From JBBECE01 sp040881985 (GTDB lineage Bacteria > Pseudomonadota > Alphaproteobacteria > Rhizobiales > Devosiaceae): a DNA stretch of 64,000 nt. Both the position numbers and the translations under genes were made by a program. Below the pieces are notes generated by a model. That model did not search any database. It saw nothing but the letters and a program-made list of their open reading frames with translations, and was not told where the DNA came from. The stretch spans positions 35,631 through 99,630 of the forward strand of contig JBBECE010000024.1 in the NCBI GenBank assembly GCA_040881985.1, written 5' to 3'. Positions 53,231 to 61,212 of this stretch are shown one piece after another; the first letter of the stretch is position 1, and each line of letters begins with the position of its first letter.

Positions 53231-53713
53231 TTACCGCCGCTCTTTCATCACCCGGGCTTTTTCGCGATCCCAGTCGCGGCGCTTTTCGGTCTCGCGCTTG
53301 TCGATGGTCTTTTTGCCCTTGGCGAGACCGATCAAGAGCTTGGCGATCCCCCGGTCGTTGAAGTAAAGCCTGAGCGGCACGATGGTGTGACCCTCGCGCT
53401 CGACGGCGCCGGCGAGACGGCTCATTTGCCGTTTACTCAGAAGCAGTTTGCGGCGCCGTCTCTCGTTATGGTTGAAGCGGTTGGCCTCGAGCAATTCGGG
53501 GATGTGGGAGTTGATCAGCCAGATCTCGCCGCCCTCGGGCGAGGCGTAGGATTCGGCAATCTGGGCCTGGCCCTTGCGCAGCGATTTGACCTCGGTGCCG
53601 GTCAGCATCAGTCCCGCTTCGAGCGTGTCGAGAATCTCATAGTCGAAGCGGGCCCGGCGGTTTTCCGCGACGAGCCCTTTGGCGATGAGGGTCTTGCGCG
53701 CGGGGCGGGCCAT
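53231..53713 (-). CDS. smpB: SsrA-binding protein SmpB
   Basis: Partner of tmRNA in trans-translation. 160 residues: KGLVAENRRARFDYEILDT, GLMLTGTEVKSLRKGQAQIAESYA, LINSHIPEL, and the C-terminal LIGLAKGKKTIDKRETEKRRDWDREK helix that enters the ribosomal channel. Starts four bases after dapA. The ssrA gene itself was not seen. Confidence 0.97.
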   Translation of the reverse strand: MARPARKTLIAKGLVAENRRARFDYEILDTLEAGLMLTGTEVKSLRKGQAQIAESYASPEGGEIWLINSHIPELLEANRFNHNERRRRKLLLSKRQMSRLAGAVEREGHTIVPLRLYFNDRGIAKLLIGLAKGKKTIDKRETEKRRDWDREKARVMKERR

Positions 53714-53717
53714 CGCC

Positions 53718-54593
53718 TCAGAGCAGCCCGGCCGACGCCATTGCCTTGTCGATCGAGGCGCGGGCCGGCTCGCTGACCGGCACGAGCGGGGAGCGCAGCT
53801 CGTTGGCGCAAAGGCCGAGCTTGCTGGCGGCGTATTTGACCCCGCCCGGATTGGGCTCGAGGAAAAGCGCGCGATGCAGCGGGGCGAGGCGATCGTGGAT
53901 TTTTAGCGCTTCCTCCGCGTCGCCGGCGAGCGAGGCCTTTTGCAGCGCGGCGCAGAGTTTCGGGGCGATGTTGGCGGTTACCGAAATGCACCCCACCCCG
54001 CCCTGGGCGTTGAAGGCGAGCGCCGTCATGTCCTCGCCGGAAAGCTGGATGAATTTCTCGCCGAGGACCATCCGCTGCGCGGTGACGCGGCCGAGGTCCA
54101 TGCAGGCGTCCTTGACCCCGACAATCGTCGGGTAGGCGCGCACGAGTTGCATCATCGTCTCGACATTGATGTCGATGACGGTGCGCGGGGGAATATTGTA
54201 AAGGAAGACCGGCAGCTTGCTCGCGGCGCAGACCTGCCGGTAATGCTCCATCAGCCCGGCGGGGTTGGGCTTGTTGTAATAGCCGGTGACCGACAGGACC
54301 GCGTCGGCGCCGGCCTTTTCGGCGAAGCGGGTAAACTCGACCGCCTCGCGGGTCGAATTCGAGCCGGCCCCGGCGATGACCGGGACGCGCTTCGAAGCGG
54401 CGTTGACGCAAAGCTCGATCACCCGGCAATGCTCGTCATGGCTGAGCGTCGGGGATTCGCCCGTGGTGCCGACCGGGACCAGCCCGTCCGAGCCCTCGCG
54501 GATCTGCCAGTCGATGAACTTGACGAAGGCGTCCTCGTCGAGCGCGCCGTCGCGGAACGGCGTGATCAATGCCGTGAACGAGCCCCTGAACAT
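53718..54593 (-). CDS. dapA: 4-hydroxy-tetrahydrodipicolinate synthase
   Basis: First dedicated step of lysine/diaminopimelate synthesis. 291 residues: GTTGESPTLSHDEH, catalytic Tyr in SVTGYYNKPNPAGL and Schiff-base Lys about 161 in TIVGVKDACMDLGR, plus the Arg/Gly C-terminal cap. Upstream of smpB by four bases, an order common in Rhizobiales; divergent from slt. Confidence 0.96.
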   Translation of the reverse strand: MFRGSFTALITPFRDGALDEDAFVKFIDWQIREGSDGLVPVGTTGESPTLSHDEHCRVIELCVNAASKRVPVIAGAGSNSTREAVEFTRFAEKAGADAVLSVTGYYNKPNPAGLMEHYRQVCAASKLPVFLYNIPPRTVIDINVETMMQLVRAYPTIVGVKDACMDLGRVTAQRMVLGEKFIQLSGEDMTALAFNAQGGVGCISVTANIAPKLCAALQKASLAGDAEEALKIHDRLAPLHRALFLEPNPGGVKYAASKLGLCANELRSPLVPVSEPARASIDKAMASAGLL

Positions 54594-54850
54594 GATGGCT
54601 TCCCTTCGGGCGCTGGAAATGAGCGCCGACCATAGTCGCCCCCGATTCCTTCGACAAGCCGGGCCCGGCGGTGAGCCAAAGCCCCGGCGGCCGGAGCCGC
54701 AAGGATTTGTTCACAGTCTCGCCTAACTCAATCTTCATGCTGCCGCCCTAGCCTCGCCCCAAGCCGCGAAGATGCGGGGGAACGGCGGGGAAGCCGTCCC
54801 TGCCCTGCGGTTTGTTGGGCAAGAGTTTCGCGTAACCAACGGGCCTGCCG

Positions 54851-56905
54851 ATGATTGAGCACAGCCGGAACAGGCGCGCCCGACTTGCGGGCCTCTGGAC
54901 AATCGCCGGGGCCGGGCTCGTGGCGTTGGCGCTCGGCGCCTCTCCCCTCCCCGTGCCCGGTGCCGAATCAATCGACCGGATCATCACCGCGGCGGTCGGC
55001 GACCATGCGCCGGGTGCGATCACGTCACCCAAAGGCTCGACCGCATTCCAGCGCGGGGTTGACTTGCTCGCGGCGGGACGCTGGGCGGAAGCCTATGCGC
55101 TGGGGCGCGGGCTTTCCAATGACGTCGAGCGCCGCGCGCTCCAGTGGGCGGCGATCGAGCATGGCGACGGGGCGATCGACTATCAGTCGGTGATGCGTTT
55201 TTCGGCCGACGCGCCGCATTTCGCGAGCGCGAGCCTCTACCGGACACGGATCGAGCAGGCACTGATCGGGGAGGAACCCGGCAGCGGCGCGGTCATCGCG
55301 GCGCTGGGCGGGCAAATGCCGCTGACCGCCGACGGGCAGATCGCGCTGGCGACGGCTTACCTTCAGGACGGGCAGCGCGAGCGCGCCGGGCGAATCGTCA
55401 AGGAAATCTGGACGACCGACCCGCTCGATCCTCACTATGAGGGTGCAATCCTGTCGCGCTTCGCCGCGCTGTTGACCCGCGACGACCATTGGACGCGCGC
55501 GGTGATGCTGCTGATGCACGACCGGGCGACCTCGACCGAGCGACTGATGCGCTATCTTTCGGCGGCGCAGGCCTCGCTCGCCAATGCCGCCATCGCGGTG
55601 GCGCGCCAGACGAGCAACGCGGCGCGGCTGGTCGATCGCGTCGACCCGCATTATCGCGACCATCCGCTGTTCTGGTGGATCCGGGCGCAATTTGCGCTCG
55701 ATCATGACAATCCGACCCGGGCGCTCGACATGCTGGGCGAGGCTTCGGGCGCCCTGCCCGAGCCGGCCGAGTGGTGGTACGCGCGCCGGGCGATCGCCCG
55801 CGAAGCGCTGGCGGGGCGCGACTACCGGACGGCCTATCGCGCGGCCGCGGGCTATACCGACGGGCCGGAAGGCCGCGTCGTCGATGCGAGTTTTCACGCC
55901 GGCTGGATCGCGCTGCGGTTCCTCGACGATCCCACAACGGCAATCGCGCATTTCCGAACGCAAGCGAGTTTTGCGACTTTGCCGACGACGGCGAGCCAGG
56001 CGAATTATTGGCTCGGCCGGGCCTATGAGGCCGCGGGGAACGGGGCCTCGGCGCAAGCCGCCTATCGGACGGCGGCGGAATTTGGCGCGCAATATTATGG
56101 GCAGCTGGCGCGCGCCGAGTTGGGAATTTCAACCGTTGGCCTGCGCGCGCTGCCGGCGTGGCGGGGCTCGGAATTCGGCTTTAATGCACGCGAGACGGTG
56201 CAGGCGGTGAAACTGCTCGACGCGAACGGCAAGGGATTGCTCGCCGGGCCGCTGGTGATGACGATTGCCTATGCGATCAGCGACCCGGGGGAATACCCGC
56301 TGGTGGCGCGGCTGGCGCAGGATATCGGGGCGCATCATCTGGCGATCCAGATCGCCGACCTGGCCGACAAGCGCGGCGTGGCGCTCGATGTCTTTGCCTT
56401 TCCCAAGGACGGGTTGCCGGAGAGCTATCGCATCGCCAATATCGACCGCGCGGCGGTCTATGCGGTGGCGCGGCAGGAGAGCCGGTTCGACCGCAACGCG
56501 ATCTCGAGCTCGGGCGCGCGCGGGCTGATGCAGCTGATGCCGGCGACGGCGCGCGAGACGGCGGGCAAGATCGGCGTCTCCTACTCGCAAGCGCGGCTGA
56601 CCTCGGACCCGGCCTACAATGCGCTGCTCGGCTCGACGTATCTGGCCAATCAGCTGGAGCGATTCTCCGGCTCGCTGGTGCTGGCGGCGGCGGCTTACAA
56701 TGCCGGCGGCGGCAACGCCGCGCGCTGGGTCGAGACGTTTGGCGACCCGCGGCTGGCGCGCACCGATCCCGTCGACTGGGTCGAGATGATCCCGTTCACC
56801 GAAACCCGCGACTATGTGAAAAAGGTTTTGGGGAACTACCAGGTCTATCGCGCCCGGCTCGGGGACGACCGGATCGGGATTGAGGGGTGGCTGCGGGGGA
56901 TTTGA
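54851..56905 (+). CDS. slt: Soluble lytic murein transglycosylase (Slt70-like)
   Basis: Cleaves peptidoglycan between MurNAc and GlcNAc. 684 residues: N-terminal membrane/signal segment (LWTIAGAGLVALALGASPLPVPGA), a long alpha-superhelical U/L domain and the C-terminal SLT domain with catalytic Glu about 542 in VARQESRFDRNA, SSGARGLMQLMPATA, and AAAYNAGGGNAARW. Divergent from dapA. Its last 40 bp (codons ending WLRGI) and the following REP are repeated 3.3 kb further right, flanking an accessory island. Confidence 0.94.
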   Translation: MIEHSRNRRARLAGLWTIAGAGLVALALGASPLPVPGAESIDRIITAAVGDHAPGAITSPKGSTAFQRGVDLLAAGRWAEAYALGRGLSNDVERRALQWAAIEHGDGAIDYQSVMRFSADAPHFASASLYRTRIEQALIGEEPGSGAVIAALGGQMPLTADGQIALATAYLQDGQRERAGRIVKEIWTTDPLDPHYEGAILSRFAALLTRDDHWTRAVMLLMHDRATSTERLMRYLSAAQASLANAAIAVARQTSNAARLVDRVDPHYRDHPLFWWIRAQFALDHDNPTRALDMLGEASGALPEPAEWWYARRAIAREALAGRDYRTAYRAAAGYTDGPEGRVVDASFHAGWIALRFLDDPTTAIAHFRTQASFATLPTTASQANYWLGRAYEAAGNGASAQAAYRTAAEFGAQYYGQLARAELGISTVGLRALPAWRGSEFGFNARETVQAVKLLDANGKGLLAGPLVMTIAYAISDPGEYPLVARLAQDIGAHHLAIQIADLADKRGVALDVFAFPKDGLPESYRIANIDRAAVYAVARQESRFDRNAISSSGARGLMQLMPATARETAGKIGVSYSQARLTSDPAYNALLGSTYLANQLERFSGSLVLAAAAYNAGGGNAARWVETFGDPRLARTDPVDWVEMIPFTETRDYVKKVLGNYQVYRARLGDDRIGIEGWLRGI

Positions 56906-56918
56906 GATGAAGACTGGA

Positions 56919-56984
56919 TCACCGGGACACGCCCGGTGATGAGGGGAGAAAGAATGGGTCCTCGGGTCAAGCCCGAGGATGACG
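56919..56984. repeat. Two REP-like palindromes
   Basis: ATCACCGGG-(8 nt type centre)-CCCGGTGAT at 56919-56940 and TCCTCGGG-tcaag-CCCGAGGA at 56959-56979. The second is the classic alphaproteobacterial REP centre (GGGTCAAGCCC). The copy at 60279-60306 matches the first. Confidence 0.75.
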
Positions 56985-57002
56985 AGTTTTGTTCGGGGAC
57001 TC

Positions 57003-57095
57003 CTTGCCGCCGCCGGACTTCCCGAAAAACCGCCGATTGAGCCGCACGAATTCGCCGAGCATGCCGGCGAGCCCGCCGAATTCGCGGCCCTTGAG
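57003..57095 (-). pseudogene. 3' fragment of the DUF2238-like membrane protein gene
   Basis: 93 bp, identical but for one base to 60422-60514, the end of the intact gene on the same strand. It encodes the tail LKGREFGGLAGMLGEF...FRKSGGGK (Arg is Gly in one position) but lacks the stop codon and everything upstream. It is a gene remnant that marks the left border of the island. Confidence 0.85.
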
Positions 57096-57152
57096 GTGAA
57101 AAAAATCCGCCAAGCGACGGCGGGCGTCATGCAACGCAGCGTTTGCCGTCCG

Positions 57153-57692
57153 TCACCTCAACACCACCACCGGTGTTCCCACCCGCACGCGTGCGTAGAG
57201 GTCGATGATGTCCTGGTTGTGCATGCGGATGCAGCCGTAGGAGACGAAGCCGCCGATCGAGTCGGGCGCGTTGGTGCCGTGAATCGCGTAGGCAACGCCG
57301 GAAAGCGTCATCGCCGCGGCGCCCATTGGATTGGCCGGCGAACCGCCGGCAATGAGATCCGGAAGGTCGGGCCGATCGCGCCTGATTTCCGGCGGCGGCG
57401 CCCAATTCGGGCGGATATACATGGCGTCGATGAATGAGGTGCCGGTCCATTGCCTTCCGGCACGTCCCACCCCGACGATGTAGCGCAAGGCCTGTCCCTG
57501 ACCGAGCACGAGGTAGAGCCTGCGTTCATCGGTCCGCACGATGATGGTGCCGGGCGCGTCACCACCGTTGAACGCGACCACTTCGCCTGCGTAGGCAGAC
57601 GGCATGATCGTGAGAATGGAGAGGAAAACAACAGCGCTTGCCGCGACGAGCGCGGCGAGACACCGGTACAAGGTGCGCGTTCTATTCTTCAC
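57153..57692 (-). CDS. L,D-transpeptidase (ErfK/YbiS/YnhG family), island-borne
   Basis: 179 residues: signal peptide (ALVAASAVVFLSILTIMPSAYA), then a minimal YkuD domain with GVAYAIHGTNAPDSIGG and SYGCIRMHNQDIIDLY, the catalytic His and Cys (Cys about 152) in the standard HGT...S-GCIRM spacing. GTG start with a weak ribosome binding site. This type makes 3-3 cross-links or joins outer-membrane proteins to peptidoglycan in some bacteria. Second L,D-transpeptidase of the window, unlike the one at 32.8 kb in length and domain order. It is encoded within the direct repeat-flanked island beside the DUF3494-autotransporter gene. Confidence 0.9.
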   Translation of the reverse strand: MKNRTRTLYRCLAALVAASAVVFLSILTIMPSAYAGEVVAFNGGDAPGTIIVRTDERRLYLVLGQGQALRYIVGVGRAGRQWTGTSFIDAMYIRPNWAPPPEIRRDRPDLPDLIAGGSPANPMGAAAMTLSGVAYAIHGTNAPDSIGGFVSYGCIRMHNQDIIDLYARVRVGTPVVVLR

Positions 57693-57741
57693 GATGCCCG
57701 ATTCGGGTTAGAAGCCCCGGAAGGTGTGGACGAACTTTCGA

Positions 57742-57777
57742 CCGGCTCCATTGAGCCGGCCAGCGGAACCGCTGGCC
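57742..57777. terminator. Tandem hairpins downstream of the DUF3494-autotransporter gene
   Basis: CCGGCTC-catt-GAGCCGG (57742-57759) and GGCCAGCGG-aa-CCGCTGGCC (57758-57777), back to back. No T-tract follows, so this is either a non-canonical terminator or an mRNA-stabilising structure for the gene ending at 57852. Confidence 0.45.
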
Positions 57778-57851
57778 GCCGCTTTGGTGAGCGGACTCGC
57801 AGGCATCGATCACCCGGACGATGCGGGCCATGTCCGTGAGCGCGACGCCCA

Positions 57852-59654
57852 TTAAAACGTAGAGCTGACCTTTACGTTACCGGAGTAGGTCTGCGCATTC
57901 TGCGCCAACGCGCTGTCGAACGAGGCAGCGATGGCGAGCCCATCGTTGAACCCGATCGCTGCGCCGGCCGACAAGAGCAAGGAATCGGGGGCCGGGGTAG
58001 CGCCCTGCACGGTGAAGCTGGGCTCCAATGGGAACGCCGCGTTGACGGTTGTGTCCGACCAATTGTGCGCCCAGGCGGCGCGGGTGCGCAGCGCCAGGGT
58101 CGTGCTGTCGTCAAGGGCGGTGGTCCACTCGGTCCTGACGCCGAGTTCTTTACGGACCGTCCATGCCGTGTTCGCGTCAAAGGTCTGAGCGTAAGACTCT
58201 CCGCCGGGGCTGCTGCTCTCGCTGTACGACGGCGTGACGAACGCCTGCGCCCGCAACGCTGCGTAGGGGGTGAACCACCCCAAATGATATCCGCCCTCGA
58301 TCTGGGCCGCAAAGTTGTGGGCGGGGAATTCGGCTGTGAGGAGGTAGTCCTCGCCGGCGAAGCTCACTTGTCGTTCGGTCGATACGTCATGAAGGGCGTA
58401 GGCGAGCGCCCCGGCGATATAGCCATTGTCGAGCTCGGTCCGGCCGTAGACGGCCTTCTGGAGCATTGAGCTGCTCCCGCCGCCGAGATCGTCGGAAAGG
58501 CTGAAATCGGTGCCGCCGGCTGCAAGCGCGAAGCCGACGGTTGCGTCGGCGGTCACCTGAAAATCAATGCCGGCGGCGACGCCGAAATTGCGCGACATCA
58601 GGTCATTGGTTCCGGCCAAGGCGTCGCCCTCGGTGAAGCTGTAGCCGCCAAAGAGGGAGGCCCAGAAGGTCCGCTCGCCGACAATCCCTCCGGCAGGGGT
58701 TTCGTCGAAGGCAGCAAAGGGGGAGTTCGCCGCCGGGTTGCTCGCAGGCCAATAGCCGAGCGCACTGACAGTGCCCGGAGGCGCCATTTCCTCGCCGGGA
58801 AGGGGGGCCACGCCACGGTCGTTGAGCAGGTCCAGGAACGAGTCCATCGCCTGGAACCCTGCCAGGGCGCCGCCGGTGCCGCCTTCCCCGGAATCGGGAA
58901 GGCCAATTCCCGCGCAGATATTGATGGTGTTTTCATCCATGGTCACCGAGCCGTTTCTTGCCCAGGCGGCGCCGCAATTGATGGTAGCCTGGTTGAGGAG
59001 CGAAATGCTTGTCAGCGCCAGGATTTGGCCCTGGAAGGCTGTGTCAGTGTCGAGTGTCGCGGAGCCGCCTGTCCCGGAGCCGCCAAGGACAAAAAACACA
59101 TTGCTGGCCAGCGCACCGCCGTCCATAAGAACTACGGAATTAGGGGCGGTGGTCAGGTCGCTCCCAACCTGAATGATGAAGATATCATCGGCGTCGCCAA
59201 AAAACGCCAGCGTCCCGGTCAACTGGGCCGACGACGAGAAGCTATAGACGCCCTCTGTAAGCGGATTGGCCAGGTTATAGGTGCCCAGATCATCACCTGA
59301 CAAATCGGTCGTGAAAGGCCTGCCCATCAGGTCAACGTAAGCGGCCGTGAGATCGCTCTTGGCCTGGAGCGCGACTCCATTGGCTATATAGATTGCTCCG
59401 GTCAAGACTATGTTGTCAGCCCCGGGGCCAACCCCGGTGATGTCGCTGCCCGGGCTGAGACCGATGTTGCCAGTGATGGTAGTTGTGTTGGTGTTGGTGA
59501 TCGTTTCGCCGGCCAGGACCGCGAAAGTCTCCAGAGACTGAGCGCTCACGCTCGTTGCGGCGGTGAGAGCGAGTGCAAAGACCGTGACAGCCGCCAGGGT
59601 CGTTGAAAGAAGACGGCCGCAGCGTGCCAATGAGGGTTTCGTGATTCGTGTCAT
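57852..59654 (-). CDS. DUF3494 (ice-binding-like) domain fused to autotransporter beta-barrel
   Basis: 600 residues from the ATG at 59654, preceded by GAGAGG. Order: signal peptide (about 1-38, ending ATSVSAQ); DUF3494 domain about 40-246 with FAVLAGETITNTNTTTITGN, IGLSPGSDITG, FSSSAQLTGTLAFFGDADD, IFIIQVGSDLTTAPNS and FQGQILALTSISLLNQATI; a Gly-rich/loop linker; and from about 328 an autotransporter barrel (ERTFWASLFGGYSF, GIDFQVTADATVGFALAAGG) ending in a terminal Phe (VSSTF) as expected for BAM insertion. DUF3494 includes ice-binding proteins; many members are non-ice adhesins. Predicted to display the domain on the cell surface. Less G+C-rich than neighbours. Confidence 0.9.
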   Translation of the reverse strand: MTRITKPSLARCGRLLSTTLAAVTVFALALTAATSVSAQSLETFAVLAGETITNTNTTTITGNIGLSPGSDITGVGPGADNIVLTGAIYIANGVALQAKSDLTAAYVDLMGRPFTTDLSGDDLGTYNLANPLTEGVYSFSSSAQLTGTLAFFGDADDIFIIQVGSDLTTAPNSVVLMDGGALASNVFFVLGGSGTGGSATLDTDTAFQGQILALTSISLLNQATINCGAAWARNGSVTMDENTINICAGIGLPDSGEGGTGGALAGFQAMDSFLDLLNDRGVAPLPGEEMAPPGTVSALGYWPASNPAANSPFAAFDETPAGGIVGERTFWASLFGGYSFTEGDALAGTNDLMSRNFGVAAGIDFQVTADATVGFALAAGGTDFSLSDDLGGGSSSMLQKAVYGRTELDNGYIAGALAYALHDVSTERQVSFAGEDYLLTAEFPAHNFAAQIEGGYHLGWFTPYAALRAQAFVTPSYSESSSPGGESYAQTFDANTAWTVRKELGVRTEWTTALDDSTTLALRTRAAWAHNWSDTTVNAAFPLEPSFTVQGATPAPDSLLLSAGAAIGFNDGLAIAASFDSALAQNAQTYSGNVKVSSTF

Positions 59655-59838
59655 CGTCCTCTCCCCATCCGGGATTCTCCGATACTCCGCGAACCCGCCC
59701 CCGCGCCGCTCGGGCAGCGTCAAGCTCCGAAAGCGGGGTCGGCAGGGAAGCCGCGCCTAAACCGTCGATGATCTCCGCAACTCAGAATAACCAGGATAAC
59801 GCAAGAGAGTGGACGATGCACAACACGTCAACGCCCGA

Positions 59839-59901
59839 GCAAAAATACTTCCGGGGTGGCGCAAAAATACATCAAGCGGGGTAGCAGTCAGGCGGGGTAG
59901 C
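59839..59901. repeat. Paired direct repeats upstream of the DUF3494-autotransporter gene
   Basis: GCAAAAATAC at 59839-59848 and 59861-59870 (22 bp apart, about two helical turns) and GCGGGGTAGC at 59876-59885 and 59892-59901. They lie 185-247 bp before the start of the gene and could bind a regulator; no known motif is recognised. Confidence 0.6.
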
Positions 59902-60134
59902 TGAAGGAGCCGGTGCGGAGGGCTTTCAGGCTTTTGCCGGCGCGCTAGCCGGCGACGCATCGGCGCTTCGCCCGCGAGCCCGGCAAGCATCAACATGCGA
60001 GCTTCCACGCGATTTCCCCCTCGTGGAGAGGCAAGGTGATTCGTATCGTCGTTCAAACTTAAGCTTCCGACCATTAAGATATTGTTGTTCCCAGTTCAAT
60101 TGTCTCAAAATATGAACATGGATTATTCAAATAT

Positions 60135-60170
60135 AGTATAAGTACTGATCAATAGATAAGTATTTATACT
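60135..60170. promoter_or_regulatory. A+T-rich inverted repeat at the right edge of the island
   Basis: AGTATAAGTACT (60135-60146) and AGTATTTATACT (60159-60170) form an inverted repeat with one mismatch and a 12-bp spacer, in about 140 bp that is strikingly A+T-rich for this genome. It ends 12 bp before the slt remnant. Candidate recombination site, operator or bent DNA. Confidence 0.5.
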
Positions 60171-60181
60171 TTGATTGGCGG

Positions 60182-60220
60182 CGACCGGAAGGGATAAAGG
60201 GGTGGCTGCGGAGGATTTGA
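60182..60220 (+). pseudogene. Remnant of the slt 3' end
   Basis: CGACCGGA...GGGGTGGCTGCGGAGGATTTGA matches the last 13 codons of slt (WLRGI-stop becomes WLRRI-stop) with an internal frame-shifting base change. It marks the right copy of the slt tail. Confidence 0.75.
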
Positions 60221-60342
60221 GGGGGCCAACGCCCGGCCCCCTCCCCGACCCTCCCCACTGAGGGGAGAGTGAAGGCTGGAACACCGGGACAAGCCCGGTG
60301 ATGAGGGGCGGAAAAGGAGGTGACGCTCGCGGCCTACTCGCC

Positions 60343-60422
60343 TGCCCCTCGGCGCAGCCTCGGGGCGTTCGCCCCGCAAATCGCGCCACCGGCGCGATTT
60401 GCCCCTACGGGTCGCGGCTCAC
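60343..60422. repeat. Intergenic palindromic repeat, family A, copy 2
   Basis: Same layout as the other copies; stem AAATCGCGCC-acc-GGCGCGATTT at 60378-60400. It abuts the stop codon of the DUF2238-like gene, as copy 1 abuts alaC, so these elements favour the ends of genes. Confidence 0.85.
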
Positions 60423-61105
60423 TTGCCGCCGCCGGACTTCCTGAAAAACCGCCGATTGAGCCGCACGAATTCGCCGAGCATGCCGGCGAGCCCGCCGAAT
60501 TCGCGGCCCTTGAGATAGAAGAACCCGGTCAGCGCGCCGAGGGCCGCCCCGATCGCGTCGACGATCAGGTCGCTCATGGTGTCGAGGAGGCCCGACTTCA
60601 TCATGTTGAGGCCGAAGATGCTATCCATGGCGAATTCGAAAATCTCCCAGCCGGTGCCGATGGCGACGGCGAAGCAATAGGCGAAGAAGGCGACGGCGCT
60701 CGACGGGGCGGCGTAGCGATTGCCCTCGAACAGCATGAAAATGAAGAGAAAGCCGATCAACCCGAAGCCGATGGCCGAAAACGCGTGGAGGAACAAATCC
60801 CACCACCAGAGCCGCTCGTAAAAGTTGAGCGCCTCGCCGAGAAAAATCGTGGCGAAAATAAAGAGCACGATGGCGGCGAGGAAGCTGACCGGCAGCTTGA
60901 TCCGGAAGCGCTCGACAAACAGCACCGGCAGCATCGAGACGACAAGGGTCGCTAGCGCGACGAACGCGGTCGACCAGCGGGTGTTGACCAGCGCCACGAC
61001 GATGGCGACGACGAGGGTCGCCCAGACGGCGTAGGCGATGATGCCCTCGCGCCTGAGGCGCCTTTGCAAAAAGGCAAGGCCTCCGCTGGCCGGTTTTTCG
61101 CTCAT
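60419..61105 (-). CDS. DUF2238/YjdF-like membrane protein
   Basis: 228 residues with about six predicted membrane helices. Family pattern: WWWDLFLHAFSAIGFGLIGF, GTGWEIFEFAMDSIFG and SGLLDTMSDLIVDAIGAALG, with acidic residues inside membrane segments. Function unknown. The tail FGGLAGMLGEFVRLNRRFF is the part duplicated at 57003-57095. Before the island inserted, this gene presumably faced slt tail to tail. Confidence 0.82.
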   Translation of the reverse strand: MSEKPASGGLAFLQRRLRREGIIAYAVWATLVVAIVVALVNTRWSTAFVALATLVVSMLPVLFVERFRIKLPVSFLAAIVLFIFATIFLGEALNFYERLWWWDLFLHAFSAIGFGLIGFLFIFMLFEGNRYAAPSSAVAFFAYCFAVAIGTGWEIFEFAMDSIFGLNMMKSGLLDTMSDLIVDAIGAALGALTGFFYLKGREFGGLAGMLGEFVRLNRRFFRKSGGGK

Positions 61106-61212
61106 CGGCGAAAACTAGCGGCAGTGGCCTTGGCGAGCAATGCAGCGATGTTCGGCCCCTCCCAGACCCTGCTTTGCCGGGGGAGGATAGGAGGGGGGCG
61201 CGCTGGCCCCGT

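Larger units (their letters stand above)
56866..57095. repeat. Left flanking direct repeat of the accessory island
   Basis: Composite segment: 3' end of slt (56866-56905), REP palindromes, and a 93-bp copy of the 3' end of the DUF2238-like gene. Its counterpart is 60182-60514. The two agree at the slt tail (about 36 of 41 bases), at the first REP (GACACGCCCGGTGATGAGGGG versus GACAAGCCCGGTGATGAGGGG type) and at the gene tail (92 of 93 bases). Between those blocks each copy has its own extra repeat elements. Confidence 0.8.
59655..60418. other. 764-bp non-coding region with repeats
   Basis: No convincing gene on either strand; short frames here lack ribosome binding sites and family similarity. 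It holds two pairs of direct repeats (59839-59901), an A+T-rich block (about 60040-60180) with an inverted repeat, a remnant of the slt 3' end (60182-60220), a REP palindrome (60279-60306) and family A repeat copy 2 (60343-60422). Confidence 0.7.
60182..60514. repeat. Right flanking direct repeat of the accessory island
   Basis: Counterpart of 56866-57095: slt tail remnant, a family C-like fragment (about 60228-60271), REP (60279-60306), family A repeat copy 2, and the intact 3' end of the DUF2238-like gene. The extra palindromes explain why it is about 100 bp longer than the left copy. Confidence 0.8.

Noticed and set aside
56129..57130. 333-codon minus-strand frame
   Set aside because: Mostly antisense of slt and of REP repeats (its ILGLDPRTH segment is a translated REP).
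57693..57850. Short minus-strand frame starting MGVALTDMARIVRVIDACESA
   Set aside because: The start looks protein-like, but the rest runs through tandem hairpins and has no family pattern; too weak to call.
59757..60074. 105-codon minus-strand frame in the 764-bp non-coding region
   Set aside because: Lacks a ribosome binding site, has an atypical composition and includes the direct repeats; not supported as a gene.
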